Origin: Rhynchonema sp. JSB1_4
Taxonomy: Eukaryota; Nematoda; Chromadorea; Monhysterida; Xyalidae
Reading direction: 5' to 3'
Length of the DNA stretch: 64,000 bases
Assembly: GCA_030248065.1 (NCBI GenBank)
Contig: JASAMV010001434.1
Span: forward strand, 62,001 to 126,000
Made by a program: the position numbers and the translations under genes. Below are positions 35,301 to 50,300 of this stretch, in pieces; position 1 is the first letter of the stretch, and every line of letters begins with the position of its first letter. Under the pieces are notes generated by a model. That model had not been told where the DNA came from, did not search any database, and saw only the letters and a list, made by a program, of their open reading frames with translations.

Positions 35301-38300
35301 GCTGATTGTATCGTGAATAAAGCGGTCAGTTATCCGATATGATTATTCACAAATTTTAACTGATGTTCAAACGAAAGAAGCATTCTAACAAAAAATTGTA
35401 GAGTCGCCACGCCACTTTATCACATATCAAGTGTATGTACCCCGGTCAACGAGTGTTGTGTTCAGGCAATGTGTTGCATGACGCCAAATGGAAAACGCAG
35501 GACGGCGAATGGGTAGACGAGGTGCGATAATCTTTTTGTGGAATTTTATTGCTACAATTTTGTCACGAAATAATCAGTCAATCAGTACAGGCCCCTGATC
35601 ATATCCAATCAATAATTGGCGACAGGCCCGATTCGGTGTCGTCACACGACGGTGCAGAGGACAGTGATGAAGAAATGGATGAAGGTTTGGGCCTGGAATG
35701 AATTTTGAATTTTGGTGTTGCGGTTTTTCATTTTTGAGCACGGCAACCGATGCCGAAGTTATTATTCCCGCTTCCCGCAGAGCCATCCTCAATTTTGCTG
35801 CCTTTGTGTAAGTTGTGCATGGTTTTGAACCAGAGTAAGGCACGACACGAAGTACAGCAGACTGCTCGGTAATTGATCGCTCGTTTTAGCTTTATCTGAG
35901 AGCAATTCGCCACAGTCTAATATTTCCACGCTCATGGAGCTCGTGCGTGTCTCACAAGCGGAGCGTCACGGTTCGTATAGATCTGTTGCTGGCTACAATC
36001 GCTATTGTGCAAAACACCAAATCAAAGAGCTTGCTTGCTGCGGTGATTTTCAGCACACGTGTTAACAAAATATGCTAAGTTTTGTCTTCACGTTCGACGA
36101 AATCCAGCATGAAATGCTATTTTCTCAGTAAATAATATTTTTCCCAGATGATGATATGCCGCGTCGCAAAATAGCAGCTGTGACTTTTTGCGATGGGGAG
36201 GGCGCGAGTGGAGATGGCGCACTTGATGAAACATCAGCTGCTGCTGCGGAAGGTTCTTCTGAGCAACAACCTGATGTTCCGTGTCCACCAATTGCGGGCG
36301 AGCCATACATCAGTCGACTATTAGTGCATCCGCCGCCACAGAAGGCGGCCAATCGAATGGCCAAATATGAGAAAACGTATAAACTGCCCGCTACTGTGCT
36401 TTCGGTTGGTGTTTTTGATTGTTGGGTTTGAATTGTGAGTTTTTTGACGACTAGTCGGTTTCTTAGAATTAGGGTTAGAGGTCGGGCCCCCCCCCGCCCC
36501 CCCACCCACCTGACCCCCCACCCCCCCCCAAAAAAACCCCCCCCCCAAAAAACCCCCCCCTTTTAAAACCCCCCCTCCAAATTTTTTTTTCACACAAACA
36601 CACTCCCTTTCCCCCCCCCCCCTCCCCCCCCCCCTTAGAATCGTTGTCGGTACTTTTGTGTGAAAAGGGTACATTACGTATCAGGCACTTTCAGGTCTGT
36701 TTGTGTCTTTGTGTGATTGACAAAATTGACTGAATTGAATGCCAATCATTCGGTCTTCTCAATATGCAATGTGCCATTTGTGTGCCAGCGGCTTCCGTTT
36801 TGTTTCAAGGCTGGCAAACGTTTTGCTGACTTGATTTATCGAGCTCTGATCTGTAATTGGGTTAATTCTTTAGTTATTTGATCACACCTGAGCTCATACA
36901 TAATAAAACGTTGATTTCAGATCAAACCGATGAGTCTCGATGTCGAGTGGCGTTTCCGACTGTCGGAATCGAAAAAGAAGAAGAAAGACAAAGACACGGC
37001 AGCAGACCGACCGACGTGGGACGCGAACCACGAAGCCGACATGTGTGTGGAACAAGTGGATGTCGATTCGATGGGCGACGAACCGGACACACGCGACTTT
37101 GATGAACAGGATTTGAAAAAGTTGGGCAACTTTTGCGATTTTATTTGTTTGCTTAGTTTTGTTACTTTATTGGCAGACGAAGGTGAACGGCTCGCGTTAA
37201 CTGCTTTGAACAACTAGGCGTGGTCTTATCTGATAAAGTCGTAACATTTTTAGGAGCTTAAGTTTGGCAACACGATGAAGGAAATGATCAATGACCGCTG
37301 AATTACTCATTTTTTTACCGAGCAAGTTGAGTCTCCAAATCGTGTTTTATGAATACACACACACAAGCATAATTCAATGATTCAAGCGCTAACTGCACAA
37401 TTCAGGCTGACCATTATTCGTCCACCATCGTTTGTGCCCTACAACTATCCACGTGGGATCGGCAAAACGCTCAGATACGAACTCGACCCAGACCGGGACC
37501 ATCTGTTGGACAGGGAAACGTGGAGGCAACAGTTGCTGGCACAGAAGGAGAATAACAATGCAAAGGATGAGGAAGTGAAGTGGATCGAAACGAAACCATA
37601 CGGGGAGAAAACGTGAGTCATCTGGGCGTTTATTTCATCATTTTTAGGCAGAAAACTGCAGGATGTGGATTAGTGTCCAACGCATGCTGATCTTCAAAAC
37701 TTTTTATTTTGAAAGCATTTTACAGTGGAATGGTTTCGCTTGCTTTGACCAGCGTGAATCAAATGGGATGGTGGTAGAACACTATTTGAGCTGATCGAAT
37801 TGTCTGCTTTTACAAAATTCGGTCAAACGCAAATTTCTCAACAAAGTGCATTCAGACAAGACCTTTGGAAATGACAGGAGTCCAATTTATGTAAGAGCTT
37901 GCATTTCACAGCACCGTCACCGTGATGACCCTTCTGTGTGAATCAACGGTCGACGTTCTGTGGGAGGACGGTGAATGGCAGAAAGACATCCCAACCGAGA
38001 AACTGCATCTTTCGTTGGATCACTCGGTGATTGATGAATCGATACACAACTTCTTCCCGGGCATGTATGTCACGTCGAAATGGACATTGTTTGATGACGA
38101 TGGCCAACAAGGTCGGGTTGTTACGAAATCAAAGAGTTTTTTTTTCAAATAAAGTTTCGGAATTTTCGATGGCCGCCTCTCGCCAGCTTCCCTTTGTCAC
38201 GTTTAACGATGCCGTTGCGAATTCCAAAGCATAGAAAAAATGATAATCGGGTCAAGATGTTTCACATTCCTGACTGACCTACAATTCAGATTATTCTTCT

Positions 38301-41300
38301 TGTACAACATGCACTGTAGTTGTTCAAATAATAAAGAATTACATTGTGTCACAGGGCCAGAATCTACCACTATGGCTGATGCTGATGCGCCCACAACAAC
38401 TCAAGATGACCAACATGTGACAACTTCAACCTCAAAAAAGGATTCGAAGGCCAAAAAGCCGGAACCTTTCGGAATGGTGCTACAAGCGAATAACAGGGAA
38501 CGTTGTGCCAAGGTAGGCCGTTTTCATTGGCTATTTTGAAGTTTTTATTCATTTTCATCATCCTTTTGATCCAGGTTCGCTGGTTCAACCCGAGCACAGA
38601 TGAGAGGTCTGTATCGTTAACCGAAAGATGCACGACCGATGTGAGCTTCTACGACATCAAATTGCATCCCGATTATAATTTCACTTCGGGCCGATTGGTC
38701 GCAAAAAAGGTTGGATTGCTTGATGTTATGATTACTTTTGTTGCGTTTTTGTGTCAATGTTATTTTTGTATTTGAATCATTAAATAGCACTATCTAAAAA
38801 AGATGAAACACCATGATCAAAAAAGTTATATTTTTTCCGCTGCAGCAATCGCCCGATTCGACCAATGTGCAGCATCAAATTGGTCATGTTCGCACGAAAC
38901 TGTCTGACGGCACCGTGCTTGTGCGATGGAATGGGGACATGGCCGACAGTGTGGTCTGGCCACAGCAGATACGCATATTGAGAAATGTGGTGGGTTATTG
39001 GTTGAAACAATCGGATGTTGGTTTCCAGTTACTTCAGATACATCTCATGCATTCGCTTTTGCGCGCTTGTTTGTTGGCTTGGTATGTTGTCGTGTGCTTG
39101 AACAACGCAATGTTTTAGGGAGCAATGCATCTCATGACTGATGAGGACCCGGATGCATTGTGACATATATAGTCTCGTGAGAGGGTCCGAAACTATATGT
39201 GCAGCTTTAGACTATAATATTATAAATCTTGCTCACATTTATAAGAACTAAATAAAACACTGCTACACACTCCTTTCAAACATCGTGTTGTGTTACAACG
39301 ACAGGCATCAAACTGCGGATAGAGTAGAATCCATCAATGAGGATAGACATCAATGAGATCGTGTAGCTGTCAGGTGATCCGATCACCGCTTTTTACCCGT
39401 GCCAACAACTGGTACCCCTTACCCGATGGTAATCTATTCATTTAGCACCAATACCCTCCTACCGACGATGAGATGGACTACAGCGAGCAGCACACATCGA
39501 TGGACGAGGATGGCTATGATGGGGAGGACATAGAAGACGATGAAAACGCACATGCCGACTTTGTGTATGAAATGATGACCTGCAGAATGGGGCTGGTCAA
39601 GGAGAAGGGCGATGCCAAGGTGGGTTTGAGTGTTGATGGGAATTAGGCCGCTCTCTGACAAAAGCAAAAAGTTTACTACACACTTTTTGCTTTTGTCAGA
39701 GAGCAAAAGCAAAAAGTAGACTTTTTGGTTTTTGCTTTTGTTAGAGAGCAAAAGCAAAAAGCAAAAACTTGAAAAAAAGCAAAAAGTCATCATGATTTTT
39801 TATGCCCAAAACCAGGCTGCACAAACCCGAAAATCAAAAATTACACAGGTCTCTGGAACACGCTAATGTTTGCTGCTTGTGCGCGCTTCACAACTTTTTG
39901 CTTTTTGCTTTTACTCTCTGAGAAAAGCAAAAAGTGTGTTGTGAACTTTTTCCTTTTTGCTTTTTGCTTTTGTCAGAGAGCGGCCTTAGGTCTGTGGTAC
40001 TTCTCGGATGGATTTATGCCTGTTCTGTTGCCTGAGCACTATATCGTTACTTTTTTCGTGTGGCACTGACATTGACTTCGTTCTTACTTCTATAAATAGT
40101 GTTGTTTTAGGACAACTTGTTTATGTTTCGCAGTGATAGTTCCAGATCGTTACCGGTGTCAGTGACATAGTACAGTATCTCATCGATAACCGATAGTAAT
40201 ATGGCATGCAAGACATCGTGTCATAAGTCTTTCGAAAATGCAAACTAAACGTGGAGACTTCAATGTGTTTACAGCAACGCGAGCGCGAGCAAGCAGCCTG
40301 GGGCCATCGTTTCGCGTTCGTGATTGCGCGTTTGTTGTTGCGATGCCAGGGTCTGCTCGACAATGTCGTGTCTTTCCACTATGTGCTACCCTATGCGGAC
40401 AGGGCGAAAATGGTTGGGTTCCATTTATTTGGTTTAGTTTTTACAGTACCGTCTTGTCTGTTTATAATTCTGACACAAAGCTTCAGGCCGAACTCACACG
40501 GACGGTGTGCAACATGCTTGTGGGTCTGATCCAATCCGAGCAATTCAACACGGTGATCGCCGATCGAATCCAGGAGCTGTTCCCCGAATCGTGCACCTGT
40601 GCCAAATTGAATGCAAGAGAAAATTCGGTGCCGAAAGAAGAGAAAACAACGACGACGACCGAGCAACAGAATGGTCATGCCACTGCTGCTGAGACAGTGG
40701 CCACGAGTTCAGATCGTGCTGTAAAGGTTGGTTCTCACTCGTTTTTGGAGAAATCTTATTCACTGTTATTTATTTTTCGCTGATGGTAACTTTAAATTAG
40801 CTGTTGGCAATTATTTGCAATTTAGCCACACAGCTGACTCCGGTCTTGGAAACCCCCTGTTTCAAATCAAACCCAACTTGGTGATCGGTTAATCAATTGA
40901 CATCTTCGATTCGGTTCAATAAAAAGAAATTGCAGGCGTCAACCGAAAGCGATGACGAATGGCACAGTACGGGCGAAGAGGAACAAAGTGAAGAAGCCTT
41001 AACGACTGAACAGGAAGCACTCAGTCAAAAATTATTGGAAAGACGAGATCAGTTGCTGTAAGTGCGTGACTGATTTGTGAAAACCATGAACAGGTGATAT
41101 GCTTAGAATAGCAGGTGGTGGTGGGTACCCGTACCCGACATCGTCTTTAAACACTTTTCGGTGCAATTTGCACCTTAAAGCTATTGCACGTTAAATTGGG
41201 AGCTTAGATGCAATTTTCACCTCGAATTTTCGCATCTTGCATGTTTTCAATCCGATATTTGCATCTAGAATTCTGATATCTCAATCCAAATTGCACACTG

Positions 41301-44300
41301 TGACTTAGAAAGGTACCAGGTGCCGGAGACCGACCACCTACATACGCGGGCATGGACATGACTCATATGCCTATTTTGGACCCGAGATTCCGTTGTTTTG
41401 TCCGTGTCTTTGAACTTCACCTCTAATTTGTAATTTCCGATTTTAAATCGCAAACCGTTCACCAGATCTATCGTTTCAGAGCAAGCCTGAAAGAGTTGGA
41501 AGCAGAAAACAAAGCGTTGAAAGCGGAACGATCGGAGTTGAAACGGAAGCGTTGCGAGTTCTGTGTGCAGATGTTGAACGTGCTGAAGACGTTGGCCGAT
41601 AGACTGTGGGACTTCGACGACATCAACAAACGATATCACGATGCGATTACGTCGAATAAGGTTGTATTGTTATTTTGTTTTGAGTTCGGTAAATACCGGA
41701 GAGGGCCAAATAAAATAACTCTCCACCTCCACCCCCACAATGCGTATACGTAGTGGGGCTTATCTGGGAAATTATTTTTCTGATCTCAAATCCGATGTGT
41801 GTTCAAAATGAGCCCCCGGGAGACTTAATTGGCATTCTCCGGGAAGAATAATGGCATGGAACGCTCAACGTACATTGTGAAGCGTTTTGGTTCGAAATCT
41901 GCTGCATGGCGATCACCAAGAAGGAAGATAAAAAATCTTTCTAGTAACCGAAATTATGCGCGCCGGTCACGTGACGTTGTAGGTAGACTTATTCTATTCG
42001 GTCTTCTTCAGACTACTGGAAGCTTTACGAACTCAGGTGACTTGCGCAACAAAACAGACCATTCACTCACTTTTAGGTGACGAAAGCGATCGAGAAAGCC
42101 AAGAAACGAGAACAACAAGAGACGACAGCGACAATCAACGATCAATCCAACAATTTGATCGTGTTGGCCAATGGGGATGAGCCAATGTGTAATGGGGATG
42201 TGACCCCTGCCGAGGAGATGGTGACCACGGATAATGTGGTGGAAATGAATGATGTGGAAAGGTTACTGAGAGATTGATTAGGATTTGGATTTTGGGATGT
42301 TTTTGGTTTCGGTTAGTGTCGTCACTCCTGAGCACTATCGTCCGTCACAAGGCGAAGGCAGTAGGGATCGGCGTCGGTAATGTGGATCGCTTAACGATAT
42401 GTACACCGACGAAAAACATGCCGACACCGACAGTTAAACTTTTCGTGACACGGTCTTTTGCTTGCTTTAATTTTATCGAAAACTTGCAATTTTGGCACGA
42501 AATTCAGGCTTTTGTTGCAATATTGTGCTTTCAGTGTTGGTTTTGAGAAAAGGATAATTTTACACTAAAACCAAGACACATTTTGGAAAATCCCCTCCAC
42601 ATTTTTGGAAGACAACCTATAAAATCAAAATTCGCCATTCCATAATATTTGTGGGCCGGCCAGGCGACTTGAATTGCCGAGCATTATGGCATGAAACTGC
42701 CAAAACGCTCTTGCAAGTTTTCCAATTATTCCGAAAATTCCGCGTAAAGGTCAACAAAAGATGAAACTCTGGAACTTCAAAATGTTCTTTGACTGCCATC
42801 AATGACAATGCTCAGTCGATCGATCGATCCAATCGATTTCACTTCTCTCACCCACGCAATCATCAAATGCACCGATAAACCACAAGCGCAACAATATAGA
42901 GGAGCTATCACGTTACTTCTTGCACACCCTGTGCCGTCCATGCATACCCTGTATTTGGCGCGCGCACAACAACAAACGCGCGCAACGTTCCCACGCTGTT
43001 CTGTTGAGCCGCGCTAATCCCGCTAATCCTCCCATTCAGCCAATCAGCAAGCGTGGGAACGTTGGGCGGCTGCCAATGCGGTATATAAGATAATGTTGCG
43101 CGAAGAGTGTCACATTTGCGCTTCGACCTAATCTTTGAATTGAACTTATAATAAAATTAAATTAATCTATCGTTCGACCCTGCGTGTCCCCTTAGTCATG
43201 TGAGGCAAATTAGCCGCGAAATTTTTGCGTCATGACTAGAGGAACACTCAGTATCGGCGGATTGTCAACAATCAATCAATTGGAAGAATCATTCCAAGTT
43301 CCTGCGTTTGCCATCAGCGGCCGAGCACGGGAGCTTGTGATACATAAAGTTCAAAATTTGTATCACAGCTACCCTGCTTACCCGCTTTTTGGCACAAATA
43401 CGACGAATTGATCACAATGTGATTTGTACCCCACGGGTCTGGTCTGGTGGACAATGTTTATAACATGATTGTATCATTGGCACTACGCCAGGCCTGTTGG
43501 GTGTGATGATAATGAGCGGATTGAGACTTTGATTTCGGCTGATATTGCTGGCTGGCGGTACAGAAAGCCGAAATGATAGTTGAAATGAAAATTTGCATAA
43601 ATTATAGCTAAATTTGTATCACAGAAAGGCATCCATGCTAGATTCCGGGACAGTGTAGTTCCTGGTCCGGAGGGGGAGATAGCGGACCCTCCGTTTTTTT
43701 CGGAGGGGGAGATAGTGTACCCCCGAGGGGGGGGGGGAAGACCCAAATTTGGGAAAAAGTCACTTTTTGAGGTAGAAAATTTGACCTATTTTTGCCCCTT
43801 TTTGGAAAAAATTCTTCATAAAAAGGGTATTTTGGCGACTTTTGAGAACATTGACCAGAAAATCACACATTTTAGGCCTAAAAATGCCCATTTTAGGCCT
43901 AAAAATGCCCATTTTAGGCCTAAAAATGGCCATTTTAGGCAAAAATTGGGGGAGATAGTGTACCCGGAGGGGGAGATAGGGGGATAGTGTACCACCCGAG
44001 GGGGAGATAGCGTACCCGAGGGGGGGGGGCCCCCCCCCCCCCCCGCCCAGCCCTTCCGGGATGATCACCACGCACGAGTGAAATTACCACGCGATATACA
44101 ACAACAATGGCTGACCTTGATGGAACAAGAGCATGATATGATGAGAAAGCAGCATGATCAGTGCAGAAAAAATGCAAGGAAACTAGTATAGGGGTGGCAA
44201 GAACTAGAAGCTTGGTGAGGGTGGCGAATAGAATGACCACGAGGCACTGTGTTCAATAAATCGGGAATCAAGCGCATGGATCTAGTTGTTCATGAAGGTG

Positions 44301-47300
44301 CACTCGTGTATTTACAGACAAACGTTCTTCTCCGATCCGGTCAAAGTTATTGAGTGGCTGAGCCCAAAGGAGGATGCAATGTCGGACGATGCGCACGGCG
44401 GGGTCAGTGTTCGTGGGCAGGCTTCACAGCTGGTGACGGCCCTGTCGCAAATCAGTGAACTCAAAGGCACCATGGTGGGTATTTCGCTTAGGATTGAACC
44501 CAATGGCTTAGTTCTGAGACTGCGCCAGTGAGAGCCCGATTTCGAAGGTGGTGTACTTTCAAAACTAAAAGAAAGAGTCATAAAGCTAGAATTTGTGCGC
44601 AACGACTTGTCACGTTTCCCAAATCAGCAACCACTCACGTTTCAAACTTCGCTAATCTACCACCTTGTCATCACAAATGTTTCGTGGTGTGTAGAGAAGT
44701 ACTCTGTCCAAGTACTACCCTGGAGTATACTGTCATAAAGAACCGTTTTTTATTTTTCGTGAAAAAAAAACGGTTTTTTTTCCGAAAAAAACCGTTTTTT
44801 TCCAAATATTTTTCCAGTACTTAAGAACGTAATTTCGAAAAATATAAGAATTTCAGTGCAAAATTTGTTCGAAGTGACGAGAGTGTTCTTGAAGAGTGTT
44901 GAAGTTAGTCGAAAACACTTGGTTTACACGCTTTTTGGCCCATTTGGGGTCGGCTAAATTTCGTGCTCGAGCCAATTTTTCACCAAAATCGAAAAACTCA
45001 TCAATTTTGCATTACAATTTTTTGGCAAAATTGGGATAAAGTACCGATATTTTTCCGATCAAAAACCGAAAAGGTACCCACGGAAAAATAAATGGAAAAG
45101 TATTCGGGTCTCGGAAAAAAACGGTTTTTTTTCCGGAAAAAAAACCGGTTTTTTTTCCGCCTGCCAGTATACCCTGGAGCCTGGAACAATCAGTCGAAAA
45201 TCAGGCACTGGCGTATTTGCCTATGCATTGAAACACAATGAGCGATGATCAAACTTAGCTAGCTGTCACTCACGTCTGGGCTTAGTCTGTGCGCGTGGCT
45301 TGTACTGGGCCTGAGGGAGAACATTTCAAGATAATGGTGCCTCAAAATCATCGGCCCATTTCGTCGACCATCATGTTTATGATCATAATAAATAAATTAC
45401 TCATGCACTTCGCTCACGCACAGACGGACACGCTGAGCAATTTCATGCCGATGTTGCGCAAAGCGGTTGACTCGAAAGATGACACCAGCGAGGCTTTGTT
45501 GGCCAAATGGGCAGAATTGGCGGACAGTTGGCTGCAGGTGGTCGATACAACACAGGAAATGCAGGTGGGTCGAGTCGGAGTGTTGTGGTTGATCAATGGG
45601 GAAATGCTTCGTTGAACGCCACTCAAAAATAACGGTAGATTATGTGGAATAAGCATAATTACAAGACCGAATGTGAGATTTACGGAAATAAACATGAATA
45701 ACAAACAGGGTGTGGAATTTACGAATTTCCTGTCTCAGTTTTCAGCACATGTCTGTGAATGACGCAATCCGATTGTTTAACCGTACAAACTAATTCAACC
45801 ATTTGCAAAGCCTTCGCCTTCCATTCCAGCCGTGGCACGTGCATACGTCACCAACAGTGCGCAGCGCGTTGCAGTTCTGCAGTTTCGTGCATGCCAGTGA
45901 GCACCATCGCAACATCAACAGTCGTTTAGCGCGCAACGTCAATCAGCTGTCGTGTTTTGATTGGAGTCTGCCATCGACTTCCGGCCTGGTCAAAGTCAAG
46001 GCCAATTATCAACATTACGATGAGGGGAATATGGAACAACCGTGTTTTGGTGAGTGCAAAGGACTTCGTTGTGACTGAATGAGATTTCTAACGGAGTATT
46101 AAAATTAAAAATATCGTCCGTCAACACTCAGTGTCACCGTGCATTAAAAATGTTTTGTCAGCTCTAGATAAGAATCCGGCTTTGATCTTTATTTCACTGA
46201 CGGAGTACCTGTATAGTCCATCCACCAGCTCATGGCACTTTGCGTTGCTGCTGGCTGGTTTGTTCCCTTCCTCCACGTCCTAATGAAAGAGAAATTGAGT
46301 TTCCAAAAAAAATTATTTTTGCTCCTAAATTGCTGTTTTTATGAAATCGACGTGTTTTATCGATTTTAATTTAATTTAATTTTAAATTTGATCGAATTCA
46401 ATCGTTTTCGACACATTTTCTTATTTTTAAGTTTTTTTTGCAAAATCGCTCACGCTCAATTTCTCTTTCATTAGAACGTGGAGGAAGGGAACAAACCGGC
46501 CAGGAGCAACACAAAGTGCCATGAGCTGGTGGACGGACTATACTGATGAGTTTCTTGGAATTCAACAAGGGAATACCAATTGTCCTAAAAATGTTTATTG
46601 GTTTGCATGTAAATAGTCACGTGCGCTCAGGTAATCGGACTGGCAGATTATTCTCCTACAATTGGGGCCCGGTCCTGGGGCCCGACTGGAGAGTTCACTT
46701 TCAGAGTTAGGCTTATCGTAGGCTGCCCTTACCCGGCGCTGTCAACACACGTAGTGTAAGCCTAAGCCTAACAATAAGTGTAGACCTAAGCCTGTCCCTG
46801 AGAGTAAACCTCTGGTCGGGCCTCATTTGACCGGGCCCCAGTTGTAGCACAAGGCCTGCAAATATGTTAATCTGATCTGAGAATTTTGCCACCAAACAAA
46901 ATTATCAACAAAATCGGCGATTTCTGAATGTCTCACAGCCGCACCTCCATCATCGGCAGACGAGCAACTGCAACATCTGGTCGACTCGATCCACGTGTAC
47001 GCGACTCATCTGTGCGAACACCACAGGGGCCGGGTGCCTCTGCCCATTGTTGCGCCATTCAATCGACATATGGGCGATGCACTACTGGCTGCGACACTCA
47101 TGGTGGCCATGGACATGGCACGATGTATTGATGCGCACATACCAAAGGTGAGACGCACTATGTGTTGGAACAGAAGCAGTGTTTTTGTCAATTCAATATT
47201 CACCAGATGCCCTTTCGTTTCGTAGAACGTAGAATCTCGTTCATGGGAAAATTCTGGGCGCAAATTGCACATGACACGCAAAAACAGCAGCAATAATTTT

Positions 47301-50300
47301 TTAATGCCAGCTAATGTGGAGAGTTCATTTGGCATTGTTTGCGTTTTCTAGATTTCGGCACGACGGCAAATAAAGCGATTTGATCAAAATAATATCCGTG
47401 TCCAGTGTAGTTCCTGGTCCGGCGGGGAAATTAGTGTACCTCCCTACTTTTTCGGAGGGGAAATTAGTGTACCTCCCTGGGGGAAGGGGGGGGGAAGACC
47501 CAAAATCAGGAAAAAGTCACTTTTTGAGGTAGAAAATTTGACCTATTTTTACCCTTTTTTGGAAAAAATTCTTCATAAAAAGGGTATTTTGGCGACTTTT
47601 GAGAACATTGACCTAAAAATCACACATTTTAGGCCTAAAAATGCCCATTTTAGGCAAAAATTGGGGAAATTAGTGTACCCGGAGGGGAAATTAGTGTACT
47701 AGTGTACCTTGGTCGGGGAAATTAATGTTAGTGTACCTTAGGGGGGTCCCCCCTCCCCCCCTGGAACTACACTGTCCGTGCCCATGCACCTCGAGAAACA
47801 TTTCATTAATTAGTGGCATCAAATGTCCTTAATTCAAAAAAGTCACGTGACCGAAGCAGATCACATCCGATCCGATCACCGAGTTTGATATCGTTCAATG
47901 TGCTTCAGGAAATCATCACTGAACTGGAGGAATTAGTCAAACAGAGCAAAGCCAAACAAGAGCAGCAAGAATCGGCCCAACCAGTGGACAGTGTGGAGAG
48001 TGTACATTCCAGTGAAACATCGACTGCCGAAGGGATGGTCATGGACACTGATGACGGCAGTAACGCGCACAAACACAGTGACAGTTTTCAGGTTTGTTCA
48101 CACTCCGTTGCACGGCTCCCCATTTACCGGCCCTTTTCAGGAGTGACCGAATGCGAAACGGTGATTAGGGATGTTTTTGATCGGTCTGGTTTCTTTCTTT
48201 CGCACAAACAAACGGGACGCTGCCACGTCAGATAAATTTCAAATTGTCGTACCGTTGTCAAATCGGCTGTTTATTGAACGCAAATAGCAAGCTAGACTGC
48301 GAACCTGACACGTTCGTAAAACCGTAACTTTATCAATAATAGAATGATCTGTTGGTTGGCAATACAATATCGGGGCGATATTGCTACTCCTTCCCCCGCC
48401 AAGGAAGCCTACCGACAGAAAAGAATTTACAAGAAAACAGGCGGAATTTACGACAGGAATCACATTGTCACTTTATCACTTTTCTTTATGGTCTGTGGCC
48501 TAAATAGACAATCGAAACCTCAGCTCAAATTATTTTCTCTTTCTTTTTCTTTACACCTCGACCTCGCGCAACCATCCATTTCTTCACATCGTCGATTCTC
48601 AACGTGGCACATTCGATCAGCAACGTCACTGGTTTGGTCGCGTGGCTGTCGATTGGTGTCGTCGTGGCACCACGTTGCACACGTTTCTTCTTCGGCTGGT
48701 CTTGGCTCGATTTCGTCTTCTTGTCGTTTCTCTTCTGCCAATTCTCCCTTCGTCCTTTGTCCGCCTTCCTTGATTCCTTTGTCTTCTTTGCTTTCATCTT
48801 CTTTTTCTTTTTCTCCTTCTTTTTCATATTCTTATTCTTTCCCTTCGCCTTCTTTTCTTTCTTCAACACATCACGACACCATTGAACGATTTCCTCTTCT
48901 TTGTTCTCTGCCCCTTCTTCAACGCTTGTTTCTTCTTGCTGCTCTTCTTTACTTTCTTTTTGACTTTCCTCTTCTGTTTCTTCTTTATTTTCGCATCCTT
49001 TATTCAGTTCTTGATCCCCCTCATTTTCTTCTGCGGCCACGATCTTCGGGTTCGGAAGGGACAACCGGGTTTTCACACAAAACTTGTCGAACTTCGACGA
49101 ACAATTCACAATTCTTGACTCTTCAATAAGTGGCTTCGGGTCCGGTCTCCTCATAACTTTCTTCACAAACATCAACCATTCATCTTTTTCTTTTTTCTTC
49201 GTTTTCTCCAGGCCCAACAATTTTTCGATTTCACTCAAACTTTCAAAATCTTCCCACACAAACGATTTTCCATCTCGAAACATAATCGGCAGTTCACACA
49301 TAAAACCTTTTGTACAGCCTTGGCCCTCGATCTGTCCATAAAATTCACAACACACCTCAAAATAGTGGGCCATACCGGGGTCGTTTCTACTTCTGTCCAT
49401 TTCAATCTTCATGACCTTCATAACTTCTTCGGCGATGATTTGACTTCCCGATTCTTCAATGTCTTCAAACAGGCCCATAACATCTTCAAAATTCATCTTC
49501 ATAATCCGCCCGAAGTTCTTCGCCGCATACAATTTCAATTGCCAAATCTTCATCTTTAAAAATTTTTCACTTTTCTTGGGCCACAAACAGCAACAGCAAC
49601 GCGCTTGGCACGCGGAGCCACGAGGACCGTACCTCGCAGAGTCCGCCACTGCGAACCTGACACGTTCGTAAAACCGTAACTTTATCAATAATAGAATGAT
49701 CTGTTGGTTGGCAATACAATATCGGGGCGATATTGCTACTCTAGTTACATTTCAATCCATAACCACGATTTCAGTTCTTTTCAATCGGCACACACTTATG
49801 TCGTCGTGACGTTTGTCTTGTTAGTGTCGACCCTGTGGGTGAAAATAACAAATTGAAATTGAGTCATTGCTGCAGCTGATCTCGTCAGTGCCCGCGTCGC
49901 ACAAATTTGCCAACAAGCCGTTCAATGTGGGCGAAGCAGCACCAGCGTTCATGAAAGCAGCGAGGAAGGAGTTGAAGATGCTGCACAGCTCATTGCCATC
50001 TGGTTGGTTCTTCGTTTCACTTTGATTTCGTTTTTGTTCGTTTGTTTGGTTTTGGCCTTGTGATTTTTCGAGCACGCTATTCGATCAACAAAATCACGAC
50101 CGGAAATCTGGTTCAATTCTTTTCCGCAGAGGGCATACCATTTTGCGGTGCGTCCATAGCATTCATTTGAACTACCTGTTTTTCGCATGAGCTATGAAAG
50201 TCAGTCAGCCGGCTTCGCAGAAAGTAGTAGCAATGCGTACGCAAGCTTTTTAGGTCAAAATTAATGGCTTCAGTTTCTTGCAGGTCTGTGGAAAGCGAAC

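Noticed and set aside
48344..49129. 261-codon plus-strand ORF rich in Ser/Phe/Leu
   Set aside because: It is the antisense shadow of the Lys/Glu-rich minus-strand ORF (AAG/GAA codons read as CTT/TTC); composition explains it fully.
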